Positions 26,393 to 35,760 of a stretch of 64,000 nucleotides of DNA are shown here, one piece after another. The position numbers were made by a program, and so were the translations under genes. Each line of letters opens with the position of its first letter. The first letter of the stretch is position 1. Source of the stretch: Candidatus Thiovulum stygium (GTDB lineage Bacteria; Campylobacterota; Campylobacteria; Campylobacterales; Thiovulaceae); assembly GCA_021582295.1 (NCBI GenBank), contig CP091137.1, positions 336,970-400,969 of the forward strand, in the 5' to 3' direction. The notes beneath the pieces were generated by a model. That model worked only from the letters and a program-made list of their open reading frames with translations. It had not been told where the DNA came from and searched no databases.

Positions 26393-28012
26393 ATGAAACA
26401 TAATAATGATGAGGTAATTGCAAAAATGTATCAACCAAAAGATTATGCAGGAAAATTAGCCATAATATTTTTACGAAATCCACTTACAATGGTTTTAGGC
26501 TTTTTTTTAATTGCCATTGGATATATATCGCTAATTATTACTCCTCGAGAAGAAAATCCACAAATGATTATTTCTGGTTCAACTGTTATTATTGCTCTCC
26601 CCGGAGCAACTCCAAAAGAGGTTGAAAATGTAATTATAAAACCCCTTGAACGAAAATTAAAAGAAGTTAAAGGCATTGAACATATTTATGGAATCGCTAT
26701 GGATAGTTTTGCTGTTATTAATGCAACTTTTCATATTGGTGAAAAAAAAGAGGATTCAAATTTAAAAATATATGACAAAATTATGCAAAATATGGATATT
26801 TTTCCTAAAGGCATAATGATGCCTATTATCAAACCTCTTGATATAGATATTGATATTCCTATTGTTACAGTTGCTTTTTATTCTAAAGATAAAAATATGT
26901 CTCTCGAAATTTTATATGATCGTGTTAAAGATATTCAACATAAAATTAATGGTGTTCAAAATGTTGCTGTAACAAATTTAAAAGGTGGCAAACGACATCA
27001 ATTTAATATATTAGTAGATCAGAATAAACTTGCTGGTTACAATATATCAATGGGACAAATTCTTAAATCTGTTGAAAGTCTTGCTTATAATATTCCAGAT
27101 TTTAAAGGTCGAATTTCAGAAGGCAAAATTGCTATTATGAGTGTTAAAAATGGTATTGAAACTGAAAAAGATCTTGAAAATATTATCGTTGCCAAATATG
27201 GCGACTCTTCAGTTTATTTAAAAGATATTGCTCATGTTGAATTAGGTAATGATTTTCAGAATTTTCAATCTGCTCATATAAGTTATCGATCTCAACATAG
27301 TGATAATTTTTCAGAATTAAATGATCAAGTTACTTTGACTGTTTCTAAACTTCAAGGAACAAATGCTGTAACAATTGCAAATGCTGTTAAAGATGAATTA
27401 AATATTAATAGTCAAATATTTGAAGAAAATGGAATTGGCTATGTAATAACTCGAAATGATGGCGAAAGAGCTAATGAAGCAGTTAATGAACTTGTTTTTC
27501 ACTTGATTTTATCAATAGTTATTATTGCAATTCTTTTGGTTTTTGTTCTTGGTTGGAGAGAAAGTTTAATAGTAACTTTTACAGTTCCAGCTATTTTATC
27601 AGTAACTTTATTTGTCGCATATTTAACTGATCAGACTATTAACAGAATAACACTTTTCGCCTTTTTATTAGCTCTAGGTTTGCTTGTTGATGCAGCTATT
27701 ATCGTTATCGAAAATATTCATAGACATTTGCATTCAAAACATGGCAAAAATAAAAGTATCGATGAAATAATGGTTCAAGCAACTGACGAAATTGGACCTC
27801 CAACTAATATTGCAACTCTTGCAATTATTTTAACGATGATTCCTATGGCTTTTGTTGGGCAAATGATGGGTCAATTTATGCAACCAATTCCTGCAAATGT
27901 TCCTGTCGCACTTGTTGCTTCTCTTTTTGTAGCTTATATTTTTACCCCATATTTATCTGCAAGAATGCTAAAAAAAGATCTTAATAATGATGAGGAGCAT
28001 AAAAATGTTTAA
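26393..28012 (+). CDS. RND efflux permease, N-terminal half
   Basis: 540 residues from the ATG at 26393; an in-frame TTG at 26375 overlaps the adaptor stop and is an alternative. Contains TM1 (near residue 30), the first porter half (IALPGATPKEVENVIIKPLE) and TM2-TM6 with the proton-relay helix LALGLLVDAAIIVIENIHRH (the RND motif usually reads D-D). It stops at 28012 after TM6, exactly where the permease repeats. The next gene overlaps by 8 bp and supplies the second half. Substrate unknown. Confidence 0.82.
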   Translation: MKHNNDEVIAKMYQPKDYAGKLAIIFLRNPLTMVLGFFLIAIGYISLIITPREENPQMIISGSTVIIALPGATPKEVENVIIKPLERKLKEVKGIEHIYGIAMDSFAVINATFHIGEKKEDSNLKIYDKIMQNMDIFPKGIMMPIIKPLDIDIDIPIVTVAFYSKDKNMSLEILYDRVKDIQHKINGVQNVAVTNLKGGKRHQFNILVDQNKLAGYNISMGQILKSVESLAYNIPDFKGRISEGKIAIMSVKNGIETEKDLENIIVAKYGDSSVYLKDIAHVELGNDFQNFQSAHISYRSQHSDNFSELNDQVTLTVSKLQGTNAVTIANAVKDELNINSQIFEENGIGYVITRNDGERANEAVNELVFHLILSIVIIAILLVFVLGWRESLIVTFTVPAILSVTLFVAYLTDQTINRITLFAFLLALGLLVDAAIIVIENIHRHLHSKHGKNKSIDEIMVQATDEIGPPTNIATLAIILTMIPMAFVGQMMGQFMQPIPANVPVALVASLFVAYIFTPYLSARMLKKDLNNDEEHKNV

Positions 28013-29660
28013 TTTATTAGAAAGAATAATTTATCATATTTTAGGAAGTTTTTTCTGGAAAAGTATAATTTTATTTATTACATTAGTTTCTTTAATTGGT
28101 GCTATTATGATGATTCCTATGGAATTAGTTTTAGCAAAAATGTTACCTGGTAAAAATAATGATACTTTTAATATTTATATCGATTTGCCAAATGGAAGTT
28201 CTATTTCTCAAACTCGACATGTCAGTGAATGTATTGTTTCTCAACTTAAAAATGAAAAAGAAATTATTAATCTTGAACTCTTTTTAGGTATGGGTTCGCC
28301 TCTCGATTTTGCTGGTTTAATTAAAGGATCTCATTTTAAACAGCAAGAAAATTTAGCTGAAATCGTTGTAAATTTATCTCCAAAACATCACAGAAAAGAG
28401 CCTTCTTATTTAATGGTTCAAAGAATTAGACCAGAAATTCTAAAAACTTGTGGTGAAATTTTCACAAAAAGTTCTATTAAATTTATAGAACCTCCAGCTG
28501 GTCCTCCAACAATGGGGGCAGTTGTTGCTGAAATTTATGGTGAAAGTGATATTGGAATTCGTGAAGTTGCTGAACAAGTTAAAAATATTTTTATTTCGAC
28601 AAAAGGACTTGTTGATATTGATATTATGCAAGATGAAATTTATAGCAAAATCGAAATTGAAATTGATAATATAAAAGTTGTTCGTTCTGGACTTGATATA
28701 AAAAATATTAATGATTTAATATATTTATCGCTTGAAGGAATGAGTGTCGCTGTTAAAAACAGTAAAATTTATGATGACCAAGTTGCTATTTATTTATCGT
28801 TAAATCCAAAAGGTAAAGTTTTTAAAAGCGATGAGGTTCGAGATGTCGAATTAAAACTTTCGAGTTTAAAAATGATGAATTCTAATGGTTTAATGATTCC
28901 TCTTTCTGAACTTGTAAAAATTAAAAAAATATCTTCAAATCCAATGATAGTTACAAAAGATTTACATAAAATGACAAATGTAGTTGCCGAAACAGATATG
29001 GTTTCTCAAGTATATCCGCTTTTAGATGCTAGAACAAAAATTATAAATAATTTAGCTGATCAATTTGAAATTGAACAAATTGGACTTTTTGATTTAAAAT
29101 TAAAGTCTAAAAATAATGGCTTAGAATATTTACTAAAATGGGACGGCGAAATGCGAGTTACAATTGATACTTTTATTGATCTCGGTGGAGCATTTATCAC
29201 AGCAATGATTCTAATATTTTTATTAATGGTGATTTATTATAAAAGTTATATATTATCGACAATTGTTCTAATTGGAAGTTTATTATCGATAATTGGAGTA
29301 ATTCTTGGTCATTGGATTATGGATCAATTTACAGAAGAGACTTTTTTCTTAACTGCGACTTCATTAATTGGTTTTATCGCTTTAATTGGTATAAGTTCGC
29401 GAAATACACTTTTATTAATAGATTTTACAAAATCACTATTAAATGAGATGGATCAACGAAGAGCGGTAGCTTATGCAACAGCAACTCGAGCAAAACCAAT
29501 ATTTTTAACAGCTTCAGCGATAATTTTGGCTTCAACTCTTTTAGCTTCAGATGCTGTTTTTGGCGGTTTGGGAGTTTCGTTAATTTTTGGAACTATTTCA
29601 GCAGTTGTGGCTTCATTAATAGTTATTCCAATTTTTATAAATAGCAAAAAGTTAGACTAA
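28005..29660 (+). CDS. RND efflux permease, C-terminal half
   Basis: 551 residues from the ATG at 28005, with GAGGAG at 27990-27995 as ribosome site. Begins with the cytoplasmic linker and TM7 (SIILFITLVSLIGAIM), followed by the second porter half and TM8-TM12 (LIGFIALIGISSRNTLLLIDF). Joined to the preceding gene it makes a normal permease of about 1090 residues. Removing one base from the A5 run at 28000-28004 would fuse the frames; equally the 8-bp overlap and good ribosome site would allow two coupled polypeptides. Confidence 0.8.
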   Translation: MFNLLERIIYHILGSFFWKSIILFITLVSLIGAIMMIPMELVLAKMLPGKNNDTFNIYIDLPNGSSISQTRHVSECIVSQLKNEKEIINLELFLGMGSPLDFAGLIKGSHFKQQENLAEIVVNLSPKHHRKEPSYLMVQRIRPEILKTCGEIFTKSSIKFIEPPAGPPTMGAVVAEIYGESDIGIREVAEQVKNIFISTKGLVDIDIMQDEIYSKIEIEIDNIKVVRSGLDIKNINDLIYLSLEGMSVAVKNSKIYDDQVAIYLSLNPKGKVFKSDEVRDVELKLSSLKMMNSNGLMIPLSELVKIKKISSNPMIVTKDLHKMTNVVAETDMVSQVYPLLDARTKIINNLADQFEIEQIGLFDLKLKSKNNGLEYLLKWDGEMRVTIDTFIDLGGAFITAMILIFLLMVIYYKSYILSTIVLIGSLLSIIGVILGHWIMDQFTEETFFLTATSLIGFIALIGISSRNTLLLIDFTKSLLNEMDQRRAVAYATATRAKPIFLTASAIILASTLLASDAVFGGLGVSLIFGTISAVVASLIVIPIFINSKKLD

Positions 29661-29680
29661 TTTTATAAATTAATCTAAAT

Positions 29681-29722
29681 ACCTCATCTTTAATTATAAA
29701 ATTTTATTTTTTACGATGAGGT
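29681..29722. repeat. Inverted octamer pair with 26-nt loop (operon end)
   Basis: TACCTCATC (29680-29688) and GATGAGGTA (29715-29723) are exact inverted repeats around an A/T-only-like loop, 20 nt after the efflux operon stop and ahead of mrp. Second example of the octamer pairing at an operon end. Confidence 0.8.
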
Positions 29723-29868
29723 AACAAATTAAATAATATTCGTATAGAATTTTAATTCTGTAAAATACCCTCCATTTAAAAAATTAATTTAAAAGATAAA
29801 GTGATATTTAGCGAAAAGTTGATATCTTTTCAAAAATAAAAAAATAAAAAATTAAGAGGAGTTTATCA

Positions 29869-31053
29869 GTGAATAATGATTTAATTAAATCAGCTTTATC
29901 AAAAGTTATATATCCAGGTTTTCAAAAAGATATAGTATCTTTCGGTTTTGTTGATAATATTGAAACTGATGGTTTGAGTGCAACTATCGAAATTACAATT
30001 ACCTCATCAGCTAATGAAGTTGAAGAACAACTTCGACACGATATCCAATTTCAACTCGCAAAAATTGGAATCGATAAAGTTTATATTAAAATGCATAAAC
30101 CTGCTGTTCCACGAGAAACCTCTTCAAAAGGTAAAAATATCGCTCCAAATATTAAAAATTTTGTTATGGTCAGTTCTGGTAAAGGTGGAGTCGGTAAAAG
30201 CACAACTTCTGTAAATCTTGCTATTGCTCTTGCAATGTCAGGTAAAAAAGTTGGTCTTCTCGATGCTGATGTTTATGGTCCAAATATTCCACGAATGCTT
30301 GGAGTTGAAAATGTTCGTCCTGAAATTGTTGGCAATCGAGTTAAACCTATTAATGCCTATGGTATCGAAATGATAAGTATGGGTAGTTTAATGGGTAGTG
30401 GTGAAGCTCTTTTATGGAGAGGTTCATTGATTATTAAAACTATTCAACAATTTTTGACTGATATTATGTGGAGTCCTCTTGATGTTCTTGTTATTGATAT
30501 GCCTCCTGGCACTGGTGATGCTCAATTGACATTAGCTCAAAGTGTTCCCGTTACAGCAGGTGTTACAGTAACAACTCCTCAAGCTGTTGCTCTTGATGAT
30601 GCTGAACGAAGTTTAAATATGTTTAAAAAATTACATATTCCTATGGCTGGAATCGTTGAAAATATGAGTGGTTTTATCTGTCCAGAAACTGGTAAAGAAT
30701 ATGATATTTTTGGCAAAGGAACAGGTGAAGCTCTTGCAAAAAAATATGATACTTTTTTATTAGCTGAAATTCCTATTGATCCAACAATTAGAGTTGGTGG
30801 TGATAATGGTTCGCCAATTACTTATCATAAACCAAATAGCGAAATTGCTAAAAGATATATGAAATCAGCTGAACTTCTTTGGGAAGAGATAGAAAAAATT
30901 AATTCGTTAGGAATTGCTTCAAATGATATGATTCAACCAACAACTGGAAGCGGTTCTGCTTGTAGTACATCTTCTGCATCTTCGTCTGCATCATCTTGTA
31001 GCACAACTTCTGCAAAATCTTCATCTTCAAGTAATAGTTGTGGCTGTCATTAA
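29869..31053 (+). CDS. mrp: Mrp/ApbC/NBP35-type Fe-S cluster carrier ATPase
   Basis: 394 residues, GTG start with GAGGAG at 29856. N-terminal MIP18/DUF59-like domain (1-85), then a deviant Walker A GKGGVGKSTTS near residue 105, DADVYGPNIPRM, and the C-terminal MSGFICPETG loop with one Cys of the usual C-x2-C pattern. Moves Fe-S clusters to apo-proteins. Unusual: the last 40 residues are nearly all Ser, Cys, Ala and Thr, with five Cys ending in CGCH, a tail the family does not require; it could bind metal or a cluster. Confidence 0.9.
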   Translation: MNNDLIKSALSKVIYPGFQKDIVSFGFVDNIETDGLSATIEITITSSANEVEEQLRHDIQFQLAKIGIDKVYIKMHKPAVPRETSSKGKNIAPNIKNFVMVSSGKGGVGKSTTSVNLAIALAMSGKKVGLLDADVYGPNIPRMLGVENVRPEIVGNRVKPINAYGIEMISMGSLMGSGEALLWRGSLIIKTIQQFLTDIMWSPLDVLVIDMPPGTGDAQLTLAQSVPVTAGVTVTTPQAVALDDAERSLNMFKKLHIPMAGIVENMSGFICPETGKEYDIFGKGTGEALAKKYDTFLLAEIPIDPTIRVGGDNGSPITYHKPNSEIAKRYMKSAELLWEEIEKINSLGIASNDMIQPTTGSGSACSTSSASSSASSCSTTSAKSSSSSNSCGCH

Positions 31054-31070
31054 TTTTTAAATAATTATAT

Positions 31071-31418
31071 ATGGCTTTTTATTTTTACAAAATTAGCACC
31101 CCAATTTTTTGGGGACTAATAATTATTATCTCATTTTTAGCTTTCGGTTCAGTTCCAAATCCAAGTTTAGATATTTCGATAGGCGATAAAATAAATCACT
31201 TTTCAGCTTTTGCAGTTTTATGGCTTTTCGGCTATTTTAAATATGGCAAATTAAATGAATTTAACTTTTTTATATATCTATTTTTATATGGAGTTTTAAT
31301 AGAAGCTGTGCAATATTTTTTGCCAAATCATGAAGCTTCGTTTTTAGATATTTTTGCTGATTCTTTTGGAATTTTCATAGGCTTTTTATTAACAAAATAT
31401 ATAATTAATTTAAAATAA
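31071..31418 (+). CDS. VanZ-like small membrane protein
   Basis: 115 residues with four hydrophobic segments (near 12-28, 47-57, 67-82, 92-110). The pattern GDKINHFSAFAVLWLFGYF and IEAVQYFLPNHEASFLDIFADSFGIFIG matches VanZ-like proteins (conserved D-K-x-x-H-F and the F-D-x-x-A-x-x-G motif). Biochemical role of the family is poorly known; it is common in Campylobacterota. Starts 17 nt after mrp and probably shares its transcript. Confidence 0.8.
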   Translation: MAFYFYKISTPIFWGLIIIISFLAFGSVPNPSLDISIGDKINHFSAFAVLWLFGYFKYGKLNEFNFFIYLFLYGVLIEAVQYFLPNHEASFLDIFADSFGIFIGFLLTKYIINLK

Positions 31419-31439
31419 AATTTTAATATATCTCATCGT

Positions 31440-31464
31440 TATATTCGGGCTTGACCCGAATATA
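31440..31464. terminator. Strong hairpin between convergent operons
   Basis: TATATTCGGG and CCCGAATATA form a perfect 10-bp stem with loop CTTGA, between the plus-strand vanZ-like gene and the minus-strand ccoI. Probably terminates both. Confidence 0.75.
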
Positions 31465-31475
31465 TAAATAGCTAT

Positions 31476-33892
31476 CTATTTTTTTCTTAAAGAATTTAAA
31501 ACAACTAATAAACTAGAAAAACTCATCGAAATACTTGCAATTAACGGAATCACAAAACCAAAAATTGCCATCGGTATAGTTATAAGATTATAAATTAGCG
31601 AAATAATTAAATTTTGACGAATTAATTTTAAACTATCTCGACCAATTTCAATAGCTTTAAGCAATGAATTCAGATTATCTTTTTGTAAAACAATATCGCT
31701 AACACTCATTGCAATATCAGTTCCACTACCAATTGCAACCCCAATTTCAGCTCTTTGTAAAGCCAAAATATCATTTATACCATCACCAACCATCAAAATT
31801 CTATATCCAAGTCTCTCTTCTCGTTCAATCCATTGCAATTTTTCTTCAGAACTCATTCCACCATATCGTTCAGCAATTCCAACCTCATCAGCAACTCGAT
31901 TAACAGTTTTTTCACCATCACCGCTCAACATTGCAACTTTGATACCCTGTTTTTTAATTTGACTAATTACACTTTTTGCTTCAGCTCGAATTTCATCAAT
32001 AAATTCAAAAACAGCAATAATTTTATTATTTTCTCCATAAATTATATGTGAATTATTAAAATTAAAATTTATATTATCTTCTAAATTTATATTTTTTCTC
32101 TAAAAAATCTTATATTTCCAGCAAAAATTTCAATATCATCAACTTTTCCAGAAATTCCTTTTGATGGAACACTTTTAAAATCAACAATATGTATATTACT
32201 AGAATCTATTTTTTCTAAATATTTATATAAACTATCAGCTATTTGATGATGAGAAAGATGAACTAAAGCTTTTAATCTTTTCTTATTAATTTCATTAAAT
32301 TCTTCAAATAATTTTATATTTGAAATTTTTGGTTTTCCAACTGTTAAAGTTCCAGTTTTGTCAAAAGCAATCTTTGAAATTCCAGCAAGTGTTTCGAGAT
32401 TTTTGCCCTCTTTAAAAAGAATTCCTTCACGAGTTGCACGATTCAAACCAATAAGAACTCCAATTGGAGTTGAAAGAGCTAAAGCACAAGGACAAGCAAT
32501 AATTAAAACTGAAACACTATATATAAATGCAATATTAAAATCACCTTTTAAATATAACCAAACTGCAAAAGTAGAAAAAGCTAAAAATAGAATTGTTAAT
32601 GAAAAAATCCCTGAAATTCGATTTGCAAGATTTTCGATATTTGGTTTGCTGTTCATTGCATATTCAAGCATCGAAACAATTCTCGAAATATGCGAATCAC
32701 GAAATTCTCGAGTTACACGAACTTCCAAATAACCATCAGTTAATAGAGTTCCAGATAAAACTGTTTCGCCGATATCTCGTAAAATTGGCAAACTTTCACC
32801 AGAAAGCGATGATTCATCAATTGAACCACTACCGCGAATAATTTCGCCATCAACACCAATTCTCGAACCAGATTTAAAAATAGCAACATCCCCTTTTTTA
32901 ATATTAATAGCTTCAATTTTTTCACCAGAAACTAATTCTATTTCAGTAGGCTGATATTTACTAATTAAATCAAGATTTTGAGAAATATTTCGTTTTGAGA
33001 GCAGTTCTAAAAATTTGCCAATTAAAATAAAAGTAATAATCATAGCAACCGAATCGAAATAGGCATCACCTTTTTCAGTAATAGTTATATAAATTGAGTA
33101 AAAATATGTAAGAAGCGAACCAGTGGCAACGAGTAAATCCATATTGACATGATGATTTTTTAAACCAAAATATGCACTTTTAAAAAAAATCCAACCGCTA
33201 TAAAATAGAACTGGAGTTGAAAGAATCCATTCAGCAATATTTAGAATCGTTTTTATATTTTGATCGATGCCTGTAAAATAGCCTGTATATAATGCAATTG
33301 AGATCCACATTATATTCATGACACCAAAAATACCAACAGACAAACGAATATAATAATCTCGTCGTTCGCGGTCAAGTTCGCGACCTCGTTCGGTTCGTTC
33401 AAAAGGTTTTGCATCATAACCAATTGCTCGAATAGTATCAATAATTTTAGATAATTCTATTAAATTTTTATTATATTTTATATATGCTCGATGAGTAGAA
33501 AAATTAATTTTAGCATCTATAATTCCAGCGGTTTCATATAAGATTTGTTCATTTAGCCAAACACAAGCAGAACAGTGAATTCCTTCAATATGCAAGGAGA
33601 CTTCAAATGTGTTTTCATAATTATCTATTTTTTTAACATATTGAGAATAGAATGATGAGGTGTCAAAACTTGAACTATCTATAAAATTATTTATATTTAC
33701 AGGAGGAGATAATTTTCTTTCACCAACTTTAGAATAGTAACTTTCAAGTTCGCGATCGTGAATGAGATGATAAACACTTTTGCAACCATTACAACAAAAT
33801 CGTAAATCGCCCTCATGAATCATAACCTCATCGGGATAAACTAAGTTACAGTGAGAGCAATTTGTCTCGTTCTTATTTATACTTTTATCCAT
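31476..33892 (-). CDS. ccoI: CcoI/FixI-type copper-exporting P-type ATPase, frameshifted
   Basis: N-terminal Cys-rich metal site (CSHCN, FCCNGCKSVY) and one HMA domain (GIHCSACVW), then eight-helix P1B ATPase with copper site CPCALALSTP, phosphorylation site DKTGTLT and hinge GDGINDILAL. This N-terminal layout marks the CcoI/FixI branch that supplies copper for cbb3 oxidase. The frame breaks at an A/T run of six (32092-32097): one added base continues GNIRFFREK into NINLEDNINF and on to KVAMLSGDG. Complete product about 805 residues, normal for CcoI. hemC lies 14 bp upstream. Confidence 0.88.
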
Positions 33893-33906
33893 TTATATTT
33901 TCCTTT

Positions 33907-34827
33907 TTATTCATATAAAAGTTTTAAAGCTCCTGCTTCAACCATTCTTTCAGCCAATTTTGTTCCAAGCAATTTATAATCTTCTTTTCGACCAATCATG
34001 GTATCTCGCAAAATTGCCGAACCATCAGCTCGACCAATTACAGCCCGAATAAAAATAGTATCATTTTCAAGTAGAGTGGCATTTATACCAATTGGCACTG
34101 TGCAACTACCTTCAAGATAGCCAACAAAATTTCGTTCAATTGTTGTTTCAATTTCAGAATTTTTGCTGTTTAAAAACGAAATCATCTTGATTACTTCAGG
34201 ATCAAGATTTGATTCAATTCCTAAAGCTCCTTGACCCATTGCAGGAATCATTTCATTAATAGAAATATTATAAATATAATTAACACTGCTATTTAATTCA
34301 AGTCTATTTATACCTGCAGTTGCAAGAACGATTGCATCAAATTCGCCTTGTTTTAATTTTTCAATTCGAGTATCAACATTGCCTCGAAGTTGCAAAATTT
34401 TTAAATCTGGTCGCAAATGTAAAAGTTGCATTGAACGGCGAAGACTTGTTGTTCCGATTTTTGCACCAATCGGTAATGAATCGATATTCTCATATTTTTC
34501 AGAAAGCAATGAATCGCGAACATCTTCTCGTTCGGTAATTGCAGTTAGCTTTAAGCCATATGGAATTTGAAATGGCATATCTTTTAAACTATTAACCGAA
34601 ATATCAGCTTCACCGTTCAACATTGCATCTTCAAGCTCTTTTGTGAAAAGACCTTTTCCACCAATTGTCGAAAGTGCGACATCAAGAATTTTATCACCAC
34701 GAGTTTTAAATATTTTTAATTCTACTTCTAGTTCTGAATATTTTTCTAAAAGCTTAGATTTAATATGGTTTGATTGCCAAAGAGCTAATTTGCTACCGCG
34801 AGTTGCGATAATTAACTTATTTTTCAA
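33907..34827 (-). CDS. hemC: Porphobilinogen deaminase
   Basis: 306 residues from TTG at 34827, chosen because AGGAG lies 8 nt upstream and the family starts at KLIIATRGSKLALWQ; the longer frame to 34881 adds 18 residues unlike any HemC. Polymerises four porphobilinogens to hydroxymethylbilane. Signatures: SLKDMPFQIP (catalytic Asp region), GTTSLRRSMQL, and EGSCTVPIG with the Cys that holds the dipyrromethane cofactor. Followed by ccoI on the same strand. Confidence 0.94.
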   Translation of the reverse strand: MKNKLIIATRGSKLALWQSNHIKSKLLEKYSELEVELKIFKTRGDKILDVALSTIGGKGLFTKELEDAMLNGEADISVNSLKDMPFQIPYGLKLTAITEREDVRDSLLSEKYENIDSLPIGAKIGTTSLRRSMQLLHLRPDLKILQLRGNVDTRIEKLKQGEFDAIVLATAGINRLELNSSVNYIYNISINEMIPAMGQGALGIESNLDPEVIKMISFLNSKNSEIETTIERNFVGYLEGSCTVPIGINATLLENDTIFIRAVIGRADGSAILRDTMIGRKEDYKLLGTKLAERMVEAGALKLLYE

Positions 34828-34881
34828 AAGTTCTCCTAAGAAATTTTTTGAGATTTTGACATGAAACCACTTTATCAACAA

Positions 34882-35130
34882 TTATAATTTAGTTATATAT
34901 TTTGCCTGTTCACTTTTTGGAGTATTTTTAAATTTTGGAATTTCAAGAATTTTAAAATTTTCTATTTCACCATTTAGATATTTTATCGAAATAATATCGC
35001 CTATTTTAACATCTTTGCTTTGTTTAACTGAAATATTATTTAAAAAAATAACTCCACTTTGAAGCATATCTTGAGCAATTGCTCTTCTTTTTGTAATATT
35101 AACACTATTAATAAATTTATCGATTCTCAT
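34882..35130 (-). CDS. S4-domain RNA-binding protein (HP1423/Hsp15/RqcP-like)
   Basis: 82 residues. S4 fold: MRIDKFINSVNITKRRAIAQDMLQ, then GVIFLNNISVKQSKDVKIGDIISI and a C-terminal KFKNTPKSEQAKYI. Single-domain S4 proteins of this size bind the ribosome; the RqcP/Hsp15 branch acts on stalled 50S subunits. Which branch applies is not decided by sequence. Lies 54 bp before the hemC start on the same strand. Confidence 0.75.
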   Translation of the reverse strand: MRIDKFINSVNITKRRAIAQDMLQSGVIFLNNISVKQSKDVKIGDIISIKYLNGEIENFKILEIPKFKNTPKSEQAKYITKL

Positions 35131-35234
35131 CTTTTAACCTTAAATATTTATATTTTTATAGAAATTGTATCTAAAGTTTAAAAGTTTTGATTTATTTTAA
35201 GGAAGTTTTTTGAATTTGAATTTGAAGTTTTCCC

Positions 35235-35250
35235 CCTCTCGGGAGAGAGG
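35235..35250. terminator. GC-rich hairpin
   Basis: CCTCTC-GGGA-GAGAGG, a 6-bp GC-rich stem with flanking C and G runs, between the S4 gene and the gene remnant. No T-tract; function uncertain. Confidence 0.35.
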
Positions 35251-35283
35251 AGGAAAGATTTAAGAAAAGAGATTAGTTAGAGA

Positions 35284-35424
35284 TTAGTTAGATTGATTTA
35301 CATCATTACATTTAACTGAAATAGAAGTTCCAATTTCTGCACCATCTTTATCTAAAGATATAACAGTCATACCTTCAACGATTGTATCAATAAAAACACC
35401 TTTAGAAGCAATAGGTAATGAAGC
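35284..35424 (-). pseudogene. 3' remnant of a secreted or surface protein gene
   Basis: An open fragment of 46 codons ending in TAA at 35284: ASLPIASKGVFIDTIVEG... to KCNDVNQSN. It is bounded upstream by an in-frame TGA and has no start codon or ribosome site in this frame. Codon use is like the neighbours. F-I-D-x-x-V-x-G loosely recalls repeat units of bacterial surface proteins, but this is weak. Best read as the surviving 3' end of a deleted or interrupted gene. Confidence 0.5.
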
Positions 35425-35760
35425 TCATGATTCTAGCCTCCAATTTTTGATTTGAGTCTTTTGTATAGTTAAAAATCCATAACTGGAATGAGCAACTCTT
35501 GATTAAAATCACAATAATCGCGAAATTACTGTTCTGATTAAGGTTCAAGCTACCTGCCACACGACGAGCAAATCACGAGTTGATAATTGAAAATTATGTG
35601 GCTTTTTGCACTTTACCAAGAATGGAATAATATAAAAATGATTTCTGTTAATATATTTAGATCAGAATAAAACATTTGCTAGAAAATATATATTTTTATG
35701 TCAAAATATTCAAATTAAGTTACAAAATACAAGAAAGGATTAAAATATTTTATAAAAAAA
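35425..35760. other. Intergenic stretch of unusual composition
   Basis: 336 bases without a gene. 35500-35620 is richer in G+C than its surroundings and contains GCCACA (35553 region) and TGTGGC (35600 region) able to pair over about 45 nt, followed by T5 on the plus strand. On the minus strand GGAGG and an ATG (35428-35450) sit just before the gene remnant but out of frame with it. A decayed insertion element or a small RNA are both possible; neither is shown. Confidence 0.4.
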
